From the NCBI GenBank assembly GCA_036852015.1, contig JAANDG010000007.1, positions 124,001 through 188,000 on the forward strand: a DNA stretch of 64,000 bases. The letters run 5' to 3'. This document shows, in pieces, positions 63,401-64,000 of this stretch. Position 1 is the stretch's first letter, and each line of letters opens with the position of its first letter. Under the pieces are notes generated by a model, which worked only from the letters and a program-made list of their open reading frames with translations, had not been told where the DNA came from and ran no database searches. Source of the stretch: Pelodera strongyloides (lineage: Eukaryota; Nematoda; Chromadorea; Rhabditida; Rhabditidae). The position numbers and the translations under genes were made by a program.

Positions 63401-64000
63401 TAGAACGTGACGACGAAGAAAGGCCCATTGGTCCCGATGGTGAGGTTCTACCAACGGACGCATCCGGTTCCTACATCTATCCCGCTATCGGACCATACGG
63501 AAGCCCGCTTCCCACCGACGAAAAGCACCGACCTATATATCCCGTTGTTGGACCAGATGGAACACCGATGCCGACTGATGCAAGTGGAGCTGCCATTGGC
63601 CCGGACGGAGAACTTATTCCAACCGATGCTTCCGGCAAGCCTGTCGGACCTGATGGACAACCTCTTCCAACCGACAGTCAAGGTCAATTTGTCGTTCTGC
63701 CCACAGGAGAACCAGCAGTTACCGCTGTACTCCCAACAGATGCTAGCGGTTTGGCCGTTGTACCTGTTGTCGGACCTGATGGATCCCCACTACCAACTGA
63801 CGGATCAGGAAACTTCATTGCAGCAGATGGGTCAGTGATCGAACACGATGACGATGGAAAGCCTATTGGCCCCGATGGTGAGGTATTGCCAACAGACGAG
63901 TCGGGATCTTACGTCTATCCTGCAATTGGTCCCGACGGAAGTCCACTGCCGACCGATGAACAGCACAGACCGATCTACCCAGTGATTGGACCTGATGGAT
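5988..64000 (+). CDS. dig-1: Giant secreted ECM protein, DIG-1/mesocentin-like (61 exons, 3' partial)
   Basis: Exons were joined by eye with GT-AG introns (one GC-AG at 21535) and consistent phase from the ATG at 5988: 5988-6071, 6344-6446, 7133-7186, 7567-7725, 9299-9505, 11509-11576, 11841-11932, 12588-12695, 12906-13024, 13289-13405, 13619-13723, then the Ig/FN3 exons, EGF 33160-33317, 33718-45171, 45327-45538, 46221-46351, 49762-52060, 52247-60773 and 62625 onward. The product has a signal peptide, Sushi, EGF, seven Ig, eleven FN3-like modules, long D/G/P/T repeats and three VWA-like domains, about 10,260 residues so far. This architecture and the PTD-type repeat match C. elegans DIG-1 (mesocentin), a giant basement-membrane protein known to maintain organ and neurite position. 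No transmembrane segment was noticed after the signal peptide. Nearly all Ig and FN3 module boundaries are phase 1. The repeat exons contain seven frame-breaking +1 bases. The end of the gene lies beyond the window. The family assignment is from memory of the architecture, without a search. Confidence 0.9.
6876..7040. mobile_element. MITE-like element in intron 2
   Basis: AAAGCGGTATGGCAC at 6876 and GTGCCATACCGCTTT ending at 7040 are perfect complements. The interior is imperfectly palindromic. It is the same family as 2331-2517. Confidence 0.65.
7133..9505 (+). CDS. dig-1: dig-1 exons 3-5: N-terminal linker with second basic site
   Basis: Exons 7133-7186, 7567-7725 and 9299-9505 are clearly more GC-rich than the flanking introns and join in phase 1. 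They carry scattered cysteines (QQRCPN, RPFCPI, ANCPPR, QRCVLS, HFCGME), an RRRRKR run at 7668-7685 and a short acidic DDDDD stretch. I recognise no named domain, though the cysteine spacing could belong to a degenerate Sushi module. The exon 3 to 4 join is supported by phase, base composition and an uninterrupted frame. The donor of exon 5 (GAGG/gtattc) is the least certain boundary. Confidence 0.65.
7875..8314. mobile_element. Foldback MITE with TTAA target duplication
   Basis: The ends TTAA-AGGATCGCAGTCACT (7875) and its complement ending CCT-TTAA (8314) begin inverted arms of about 165 bases, which match with few changes. The centre is about 80 bases. No ORF is present. It lies in dig-1 intron 4. 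Confidence 0.85.
10014..10437 (+). mobile_element. Foldback MITE, TTAA-flanked, copy 1
   Basis: It begins TTAA-AGGGACAGGCCCATCA and ends with the complement followed by TTAA. The inverted arms are about 125 bases and contain CACCCCGGGGAAC. It lies in intron 5. Confidence 0.88.
10575..11005 (-). mobile_element. Foldback MITE, TTAA-flanked, copy 2 (inverted)
   Basis: It is the same family as 10014-10437 and nearly identical, but in the opposite orientation, separated from copy 1 by 137 bases. Together the pair can form an ~430 bp stem. Confidence 0.88.
11509..13024 (+). CDS. dig-1: dig-1 exons 6-9: Sushi (CCP) module
   Basis: Exons 11509-11576, 11841-11932, 12588-12695 and 12906-13024 join in phases 0, 2 and 2. 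The last exons show the CCP signature: [11 protein letters not shown], then LFCQNKQWV and RPQCVG, preceded by PPKIAHA. Sushi modules are about 60-residue disulphide-bonded folds that bind proteins in the matrix or complement. The acceptor at 12587 (ATTTAAAG) is weak but is fixed by phase and by the downstream CCP. Intron 8, inside this module, carries an antisense tRNA gene. Intron 7 carries a Helitron-like element. Confidence 0.8.
12061..12499 (+). mobile_element. Helitron-like non-autonomous element in intron 7
   Basis: The element starts A/TC at 12061 with TATATAAAGGAGAAGAG. It ends with two hairpins, ATCGGCC-TTC-GGCCGAT near 12450 and GAAGAGCCC-GTA-GGGCTCTTC near 12470-12490, then CTGG/T at 12496-12500. 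A TC start, a CTRR end, a hairpin just before the end and insertion between A and T are Helitron hallmarks. It contains no coding capacity. Related sequence occurs at 20735-20790 and 47400-47540. Confidence 0.5.
12165..12246 (-). other. tRNA-like segment (probable pseudogene) within the Helitron-like element
   Basis: The minus strand reads with a D-arm-like GTTCAACAGGTAGAGC, an anticodon-like stem TTGGA/TCGAA (one mismatch) around loop CTATGAA, an extended variable arm (GGT...ACC) and a T-arm with GGTTCGAATC. The acceptor stem pairs poorly. This suggests a tRNA-derived sequence of long-variable-arm form, not a working gene. Confidence 0.4.
12756..12828 (-). tRNA. tRNA-Val (CAC) in dig-1 intron 8, antisense
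   Basis: On the minus strand the 73-base sequence folds as a cloverleaf: acceptor GGTCATG with CAGGACC (one A-G mismatch), a D-arm with TGTAGTGGTTATC, an anticodon stem TCTGC/GCAGA around loop TTCACAC giving anticodon CAC, and a T-arm GCCGG-TTCGATC-CCGGC. It closely resembles common eukaryotic tRNA-Val(CAC). Internal A and B boxes are intact. The acceptor mismatch and a T at the discriminator position leave some doubt about function. Confidence 0.85.
13289..13723 (+). CDS. dig-1: dig-1 exons 10-11: EGF-like module and Cys-rich segment
   Basis: Exon 13289-13405 encodes one EGF-like module of the C-x(5)-G-x-C form: [14 protein letters not shown], then VECRCPRGM and KTCI. That gives six cysteines with the usual C1-C6 spacing. 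Exon 13619-13723 adds a second Cys-rich segment ([24 protein letters not shown]), which looks like a short or atypical EGF. Both exons are flanked by phase-1 introns, the symmetry expected of shuffled extracellular modules. They sit between the Sushi module and the first Ig. Confidence 0.85.
13985..14579 (+). CDS. dig-1: dig-1 exons 12-13: Ig-like domain 1
   Basis: Exons 13985-14108 and 14422-14579 join in phase 2 inside the domain. The first half has the Ig B-strand cysteine and C-strand tryptophan (NITCSAVAF...IFWQR). The second half has the F-strand cysteine followed by the N-x-LG motif ([10 protein letters not shown]). The module covers about residues 406-499 and ends in phase 1. It is the first Ig of the Ig/FN3 tract. 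Confidence 0.85.
14764..15212 (+). CDS. dig-1: dig-1 exons 14-15: FN3 domain 1
   Basis: Exons 14764-14931 and 15084-15212 join in phase 1. FN3 landmarks are the GPGSPP entry, the tryptophan in [14 protein letters not shown], and the late tyrosine block [17 protein letters not shown]. The module spans about residues 500-598 and is bounded by phase-1 introns. FN3 modules act as spacers and adhesion surfaces in extracellular proteins. Confidence 0.88.
15456..18431 (+). CDS. dig-1: dig-1 exons 16-17: Ig-like domain 2, split by an LTR element
   Basis: Exons 15456-15579 and 18292-18431 form one Ig domain: FTIECNVT and LVSWHH in the first, [12 protein letters not shown] in the second, joined in phase 2. 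The 2.7 kb intron between them holds a complete, young-looking LTR retroelement (15753-18210). Phase and both splice sites are intact, so the insertion need not disrupt the protein. Without the element the intron would be about 250 bases, typical of its neighbours. Confidence 0.87.
15758..16111 (+). repeat. 5' LTR
   Basis: A 354-base repeat, TGTTAG...CAACA. It contains a TATATAAG promoter-like box near 15941-15948 and AATAAA-like sequence near 16030. Confidence 0.93.
16492..17775 (+). CDS. Retroelement Gag-integrase fusion ORF (427 aa)
   Basis: The first ATG in the frame is at 16492 ([11 protein letters not shown]); the frame is open further upstream without another ATG. Residues 1-60 are charged and helix-forming, as in a Gag N-terminus. 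From about residue 85 comes a retroviral-type integrase core with its three acidic positions: [22 protein letters not shown] and [12 protein letters not shown] later [11 protein letters not shown] and a chromodomain-less, D/P/T-rich tail follow. The zinc-binding N-terminal part of the integrase and all of protease-RT-RNase H are missing, and the join is in frame near 16720. This is a deletion derivative, probably mobilised only in trans, if at all. Confidence 0.85.
   Translation: MDDDDKVSLKLILDSLKEIKRSQKELQDGQKELAESHSSTIQRLQLLEDGTSRPSQTENDDVVRREVVPLTSEARGMLDMLFFAGPLEGKYYLVVVDAYSKWPEIVSLDRITSSATITHLRKIFSQFGMPETLVTDNGTQFTSGEFALFCAKNGIKHMFSPPFHPQSNGQAERFVDTFKRALLKLRGEGSPAENLQTFLLSYRMTPSPNVPEGKSPAETFLNRKLRTSFDLLKPKPERKIIKDDRTERQFNKKNGSKATVFNPGDLVYVRDHRIPSKPAWMEATVFNKKGSVLYEVKVEGQKHLIRRHANQMRPRTVNNRSRAIDILLDAFDIDPLPRSNPKESNPAATKTQPPTVIPDTVDDEHETVDVRDVVPDDDEDEFQDATSTPTPSAAVPVPQSCTPTVRRSTRPRNAPKKLDINPANKRY
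17852..18205 (+). repeat. 3' LTR
   Basis: The same 354 bases as the 5' LTR apart from one visible substitution near its start. It is followed by the target duplication GAGCC. Confidence 0.93.
18727..19301 (+). CDS. dig-1: dig-1 exons 18-19: FN3 domain 2
   Basis: Exons 18727-18875 and 19154-19301 join in phase 0. Landmarks are [41 protein letters not shown] and [11 protein letters not shown]. The module covers about residues 687-785 and ends with a phase-1 junction. Confidence 0.87.
19444..20073 (+). CDS. dig-1: dig-1 exons 20-21: Ig-like domain 3
   Basis: Exons 19444-19592 and 19787-19888 carry the Ig core: [19 protein letters not shown] and GVAKCKG. The last strand runs into the exon that starts at 20074. 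The second half is divergent and charged, with no clear N-x-G motif. The intron before 20074 holds a CT-rich microsatellite, and its acceptor (CATTAAAG) is weak but required by phase. Confidence 0.82.
20074..20658 (+). CDS. dig-1: dig-1 exons 22-23: FN3 domain 3
   Basis: Exons 20074-20223 and 20460-20658 join in phase 0. FN3 landmarks are [41 protein letters not shown] and [14 protein letters not shown]. Exon 22 begins with the end of Ig 3. The module ends at about residue 985. Confidence 0.87.
21021..21917 (+). CDS. dig-1: dig-1 exons 24-26: Ig-like domain 4 (GC-AG intron)
   Basis: Exons 21021-21193, 21472-21534 and 21824-21917 encode one Ig domain: [11 protein letters not shown] and AYSWLP, then [12 protein letters not shown]. 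The middle 63-base exon is an acidic/proline loop. Its donor is AAG/gctagt, a GC donor. No usable GT lies in phase nearby, and the next acceptor (TTTTCCAG, 21823) continues the frame. Confidence 0.83.
22104..22969 (+). CDS. dig-1: dig-1 exons 27-29: FN3 domain 4
   Basis: Exons 22104-22204, 22430-22483 and 22816-22969 join in phase 0. Landmarks are [38 protein letters not shown] and [14 protein letters not shown]. The 54-base middle exon carries the strand C/E tryptophan block. The module ends in phase 1 at about residue 1198. Confidence 0.87.
23139..23880 (+). CDS. dig-1: dig-1 exons 30-32: FN3 domain 5
   Basis: Exons 23139-23239, 23429-23500 and 23707-23880 join in phase 0. Landmarks are [40 protein letters not shown] and [17 protein letters not shown]. 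It directly follows FN3 4 with no Ig between, the first FN3-FN3 pair in the tract. The tail (GSGETPPIL) leads into Ig 5. Confidence 0.86.
24054..24520 (+). CDS. dig-1: dig-1 exons 33-34: Ig-like domain 5
   Basis: Exons 24054-24167 and 24406-24520 join in phase 0. Ig landmarks are [18 protein letters not shown] and [11 protein letters not shown]. The GIPQP and AENKAG motifs are typical of the I-set subtype. The module ends in phase 1 at about residue 1390. Confidence 0.87.
24681..25179 (+). CDS. dig-1: dig-1 exons 35-36: FN3 domain 6
   Basis: Exons 24681-24815 and 25009-25179 join in phase 1. Landmarks are [39 protein letters not shown] and [14 protein letters not shown]. The intron between them carries a remnant of the CACGTG-containing MITE family near 24850. 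Confidence 0.87.
25535..26081 (+). CDS. dig-1: dig-1 exons 37-38: FN3 domain 7 (divergent)
   Basis: Exons 25535-25641 and 25862-26081 join in phase 0. The FN3 pattern is weaker: [11 protein letters not shown] replaces the usual W-x-PP, but DYVVQYT, DWKELTF and [15 protein letters not shown] keep the later strands. The second exon is acidic. The module ends in phase 1. Confidence 0.78.
26374..26795 (+). CDS. dig-1: dig-1 exons 39-40: Ig-like domain 6
   Basis: Exons 26374-26516 and 26678-26795 join in phase 0. Ig landmarks are [18 protein letters not shown] and [12 protein letters not shown]. The module ends in phase 1 at about residue 1688. It follows an FN3-FN3 pair, so from Ig 4 onward the tract repeats Ig-FN3-FN3. 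Confidence 0.86.
27102..28192 (+). CDS. dig-1: dig-1 exons 41-43: FN3 domain 8
   Basis: Exons 27102-27238, 27633-27728 and 28072-28192 join in phase 0. Landmarks are [39 protein letters not shown] and [17 protein letters not shown]. The first of its two introns carries a near-perfect foldback element (27258-27430). Confidence 0.86.
27258..27430. repeat. Near-perfect hairpin (foldback MITE) in intron 41
   Basis: Arms of about 75 bases, from GCGAAATGCTAGCC to GGCTAGCATTTCGC, surround a loop of roughly 10 bases near 27344. The outer bases give TTTAAAGC-type ends. Confidence 0.85.
28408..29615 (+). CDS. dig-1: dig-1 exons 44-46: FN3 domain 9
   Basis: Exons 28408-28478, 28645-28745 and 29461-29615 join in phases 0 and 2. 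Landmarks are [23 protein letters not shown], then [24 protein letters not shown]. The TG/G split codon at 28745/29461 restores the conserved tryptophan, which supports the long intron. That intron contains a dispersed repeat (28946-29220). Confidence 0.84.
28946..29220. repeat. Dispersed repeat (uninterrupted copy) in intron 45
   Basis: It starts near CTGTTCTTC and includes GCACGTTTCCCGCGAAAC, GGCAAGGCCTTGTGTTAGCG and CGCTAAACTGCGAATGAGG. It matches 60891-61017 plus 61850-61990, the interrupted copy. Its borders and class are not clear. Confidence 0.8.
30151..30720 (+). CDS. dig-1: dig-1 exons 47-48: Ig-like domain 7
   Basis: Exons 30151-30320 and 30585-30720 join in phase 0. Ig landmarks are [18 protein letters not shown] and [12 protein letters not shown]. 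It is the last clear Ig domain of the tract, at about residues 1916-2017. Confidence 0.86.
30988..31824 (+). CDS. dig-1: dig-1 exons 49-51: FN3-like domain 10 (degenerate)
   Basis: Exons 30988-31091, 31289-31384 and 31731-31824 join in phase 0. Only part of the FN3 pattern is kept: [16 protein letters not shown] and [14 protein letters not shown]. The strand-B tryptophan region is not recognisable. Position and splitting pattern match the other FN3 exons. A GA-rich microsatellite lies in the second intron. Confidence 0.72.
31478..31572 (+). repeat. GA-rich microsatellite (intron 50)
   Basis: About 95 bases of GAGAGA with few interruptions. A similar short run lies at 32653-32680, and CT-rich runs lie at 595-660 and 19925-20040. 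Confidence 0.9.
32077..32777 (+). CDS. dig-1: dig-1 exons 52-54: FN3-like domain 11
   Basis: Exons 32077-32165, 32315-32440 and 32708-32777 join in phase 0. Landmarks are [28 protein letters not shown] and VITIRTPPG. The early strands are divergent (TVIDFKPA). It ends the Ig/FN3 tract in phase 1 at about residue 2210. Confidence 0.77.
33160..33317 (+). CDS. dig-1: dig-1 exon 55: second EGF-like module
   Basis: The exon follows AATTCAG and encodes an EGF-like pattern: [30 protein letters not shown]. The [11 protein letters not shown] end resembles calcium-binding-type EGF tails, but the N-terminal D-x-D/E motif is not clear. It ends in phase 0 and is the last globular module before the repeat exons. 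The following intron holds a TTAA-flanked foldback element. Confidence 0.82.
33354..33598. mobile_element. Foldback MITE with TTAA target duplication in intron 55
   Basis: The ends are TTAA-AGGGATCGGTTCACC and the near-perfect complement GGCGAACCGATCCCT-TTAA. The terminal repeats are about 40 bases. No coding potential is seen. Confidence 0.82.
33718..45171 (+). CDS. dig-1: dig-1 exon 56: 11.4 kb repeat exon leading into VWA-like domain 1
   Basis: A single exon of 11,454 bases follows CTTTTAG. It encodes divergent PTD-type repeats (33760-34900), a homogeneous 146-residue array (34903-43369), a second divergent block (43370-45020) and the first strands of a VWA-like domain ([11 protein letters not shown], near 45070). 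Three extra single bases (36267-36268, 39030-39033 and 42348-42350) shift the frame by +1 each. Together they restore the starting frame, and the exon then ends in phase 0 at CGG/gtatgc. The unit is rich in D, G, P and T and lacks cysteine. Exons of this size are exceptional in nematodes. Confidence 0.87.
34903..43369 (+). repeat. Array 1: about 19 tandem copies of a 438 bp / 146 aa unit
   Basis: The motif around [10 protein letters not shown] recurs at 34955, 35393, 35831, 36270, 36708, 37146, 37584, 38022, 38460, 38898, 39337, 39775, 40213, 40651, 41089, 41527, 41965, 42404, 42842 and 43280. Spacing is exactly 438 bases except for three +1 steps. Each unit has seven PTD sub-repeats of about 21 residues. 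Copies are nearly identical in DNA, including at silent sites. Three variants differ mainly at one loop ([27 protein letters not shown]). Confidence 0.97.
43370..45020 (+). repeat. Divergent repeat block between array 1 and VWA 1
   Basis: This coding stretch keeps the D-G-x-PLPTD rhythm but its units are diverged, for example [17 protein letters not shown] and [14 protein letters not shown]. Its first ~620 bases (43370-43990) are closely repeated at 51008-51628, and it also resembles 33820-34440. The D-x-D-G-N-x-x-D spacing recalls calcium-binding loops, but this is only a resemblance. Confidence 0.85.
45025..46351 (+). CDS. dig-1: dig-1 VWA-like domain 1 (end of exon 56, exons 57-58)
   Basis: The domain runs over the end of exon 56, exon 45327-45538 (phase 2) and exon 46221-46351 (ending in phase 1). 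It shows the VWA layout: a hydrophobic first strand ([12 protein letters not shown]), helix, IGITIYAEA, a helix with [17 protein letters not shown], then [11 protein letters not shown] and RASLEQF. The MIDAS position reads E-T-S-S-A instead of D-x-S-x-S, so metal-dependent binding is doubtful. C. elegans DIG-1 also has VWA domains. Confidence 0.75.
45647..45799. mobile_element. Foldback element with ATGGGGTTTGCA ends, intron 57
   Basis: The ends ATGGGGTTTGCAGGTATG and GCTTGCAAACCCCAT are complementary and match those of 61303-61565. The interior is shorter. No ORF is present. Confidence 0.65.
46095..46158. repeat. Two-copy tandem repeat (intron 57)
   Basis: GCATACAGTAACAAAATAGT occurs twice in a row with similar flanking AAG-AACG blocks, a period of about 35 bases. 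Confidence 0.8.
46860..47365 (+). repeat. CT-rich low-complexity tract (intron 58)
   Basis: About 500 bases of CTCTCT-type sequence, with internal blocks such as TCGTTCATAACTTTC repeated. It lies next to a (TTTA)n run at 46791-46818. The long reading frame over it is an artefact of composition. Confidence 0.9.
47400..47540 (-). mobile_element. Helitron-like end-to-start junction in intron 58
   Basis: Read on the minus strand, a 3' end of the 12061-12499 family (two hairpins, then CTGG) is followed directly by a 5' start (TCATTATATAAAGGAG). This looks like two copies in tandem, both truncated. Confidence 0.5.
47798..48009. mobile_element. Foldback MITE in intron 58
   Basis: GAGTATTTATGTTACAG at 47798 and its complement ending at 48009 begin arms of about 40 bases containing GCGCGAA and CGCGAAAGTACC. 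It has no coding content. A TA target duplication is possible but not certain. Confidence 0.7.
48478..48600. repeat. Minisatellite AGATAGTACCA (intron 58)
   Basis: GTGCAGATAGTACCA occurs at least three times with AGTACCAGATAGTACCA between. The rest of intron 58 (46352-49761) shows AT-rich sequence and no gene. Confidence 0.75.
49762..52060 (+). CDS. dig-1: dig-1 exon 59: short 146-aa array, linker and VWA-like domain 2
   Basis: The exon opens after TTTTTAG, following a 3.4 kb intron, and reads without interruption for 2,299 bases. It encodes a short entry, about 2.5 copies of the 146-residue unit (49920-51010), a linker almost the same as 43370-43990, and a VWA-like start ([20 protein letters not shown]) that continues through [21 protein letters not shown] to HILILIVPA. 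The MIDAS-equivalent reads A-S-V-G-F, again not canonical. It ends in phase 2 at CCG/gtaagc. The exon looks like a shortened duplicate of the array-linker-VWA block before it. Confidence 0.87.
49920..51010 (+). repeat. Short copy of array 1 (about 2.5 units of 438 bp)
   Basis: The [10 protein letters not shown] block occurs near 50046, 50484 and 50922 with 438 base spacing. Units are close to those of array 1 but carry private differences ([23 protein letters not shown]). No frameshift is present. Confidence 0.93.
52247..60773 (+). CDS. dig-1: dig-1 exon 60: 218-aa repeat array and start of VWA-like domain 3
   Basis: The exon begins after TTTCAG with the end of VWA 2 ([13 protein letters not shown]) and then about 12 copies of the 218-residue unit (52483-60343). 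It ends with VWA 3 ([51 protein letters not shown]). Four extra single bases (54920-54922, 57115-57117, 59078-59080, 59184-59185) shift the frame. Only with all four removed does the exon end in phase 2, as the next exon needs. The VWA 2 and VWA 3 domains share the SGYPE-x-GH motif. Confidence 0.87.
52483..60343 (+). repeat. Array 2: about 12 tandem copies of a 654 bp / 218 aa unit
   Basis: The start of the [12 protein letters not shown] block recurs at about 52789, 53443, 54097, 54751, 55406, 56060, 56714, 57369, 58023, 58677, 59333 and 59989 (the last one diverged). Spacing is 654 bases, with +1 or +2 steps at the frameshift sites. Inner copies are almost identical; differences are single bases such as PAIGPYG/PVIGPYG. 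Each unit has ten PTD sub-repeats. Confidence 0.97.
61018..61849. mobile_element. TTAA-flanked element nested in another repeat (intron 60)
   Basis: The ends are TTAA-AGGGTGAGGTCCACC and the complement GGTGGACCTCACCCT-TTAA. The terminal repeats are about 28 bases and the length is 832. It interrupts a repeat whose uninterrupted copy is at 28946-29220, where the site reads AATTAAACAT. That empty site shows directly that TTAA was duplicated on insertion. Confidence 0.88.
61303..61565. mobile_element. Foldback element with ATGGGGTTTGCA ends, inside the TTAA element
   Basis: It begins ATGGGGTTTGCAAGTATG and ends with the complement. The inverted arms are roughly 60 bases. A second copy with the same ends lies at 45647-45799 in intron 57. 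Confidence 0.7.
62625..64000 (+). CDS. dig-1: dig-1 exon 61 (partial): end of VWA-like domain 3 and array 3
   Basis: The exon follows TTTTCAG and completes the split glycine codon from 60773. It encodes the last part of VWA 3 ([25 protein letters not shown]) and a short linker. From about 62889 a further array of the 218-residue type runs past the window edge, at least 1.7 units. These copies are more diverged than those of array 2 (PDRSPLP, EERPIG, DEKHRP). The frame is open to base 64000. Confidence 0.85.
62889..64000 (+). repeat. Array 3: 654 bp-type repeats continuing beyond the window
   Basis: The block at about 63336 recurs at about 63990, a 654 base spacing. The sequence matches the array 2 unit with scattered substitutions. 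No extra base breaks the frame here, which fits with the copies being distinct enough to be assembled and polished correctly. Confidence 0.9.

Overview
The window looks like chromosomal DNA of a nematode. It is AT-rich, with many mostly short GT-AG introns, dispersed foldback MITEs, one near-intact LTR retroelement and traces of the nematode telomere-type hexamer TTAGGC. The species cannot be read from the sequence. Acceptor sites are more varied than the TTTTCAG usual in Caenorhabditis, which weakly argues against that genus.

One plus-strand gene dominates. It starts at 5988 and is still open at 64000. I joined 61 exons by eye, and every splice junction agrees in phase. The product is a giant secreted protein in the style of C. 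elegans DIG-1 (mesocentin), with about 10,260 residues inside the window. In order it has: a signal peptide; an N-terminal region with two furin-type basic sites; one Sushi module; one EGF plus a Cys-rich segment; seven Ig and eleven FN3-like modules (5988-32777); a second EGF (33160-33317); and then very long D/G/P/T-rich repeats, interrupted by three VWA-like domains, running to the end of the window.

The repeats fall into two homogeneous classes. Array 1 (34903-43369, with a short second copy at 49920-51010) has a 438 bp / 146 aa unit. Array 2 (52483-60343, resumed at 62889-64000) has a 654 bp / 218 aa unit. The longer unit equals the shorter one plus a 72-residue internal duplication. Seven single-base insertions break the reading frame, all of them inside these arrays. 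Removing them makes the exon phases consistent, so they are probably assembly errors.

Introns carry the other features: a tRNA-Val(CAC) on the minus strand (12756-12828); a Ty3-type LTR element with a Gag-integrase fusion (15753-18210); five TTAA-flanked foldback elements; a Helitron-like element with a tRNA-like segment (12061-12499); a three-level nest of elements (60891-61990); and microsatellites. The 5.9 kb upstream of the start codon has repeats but no confidently recognised gene.
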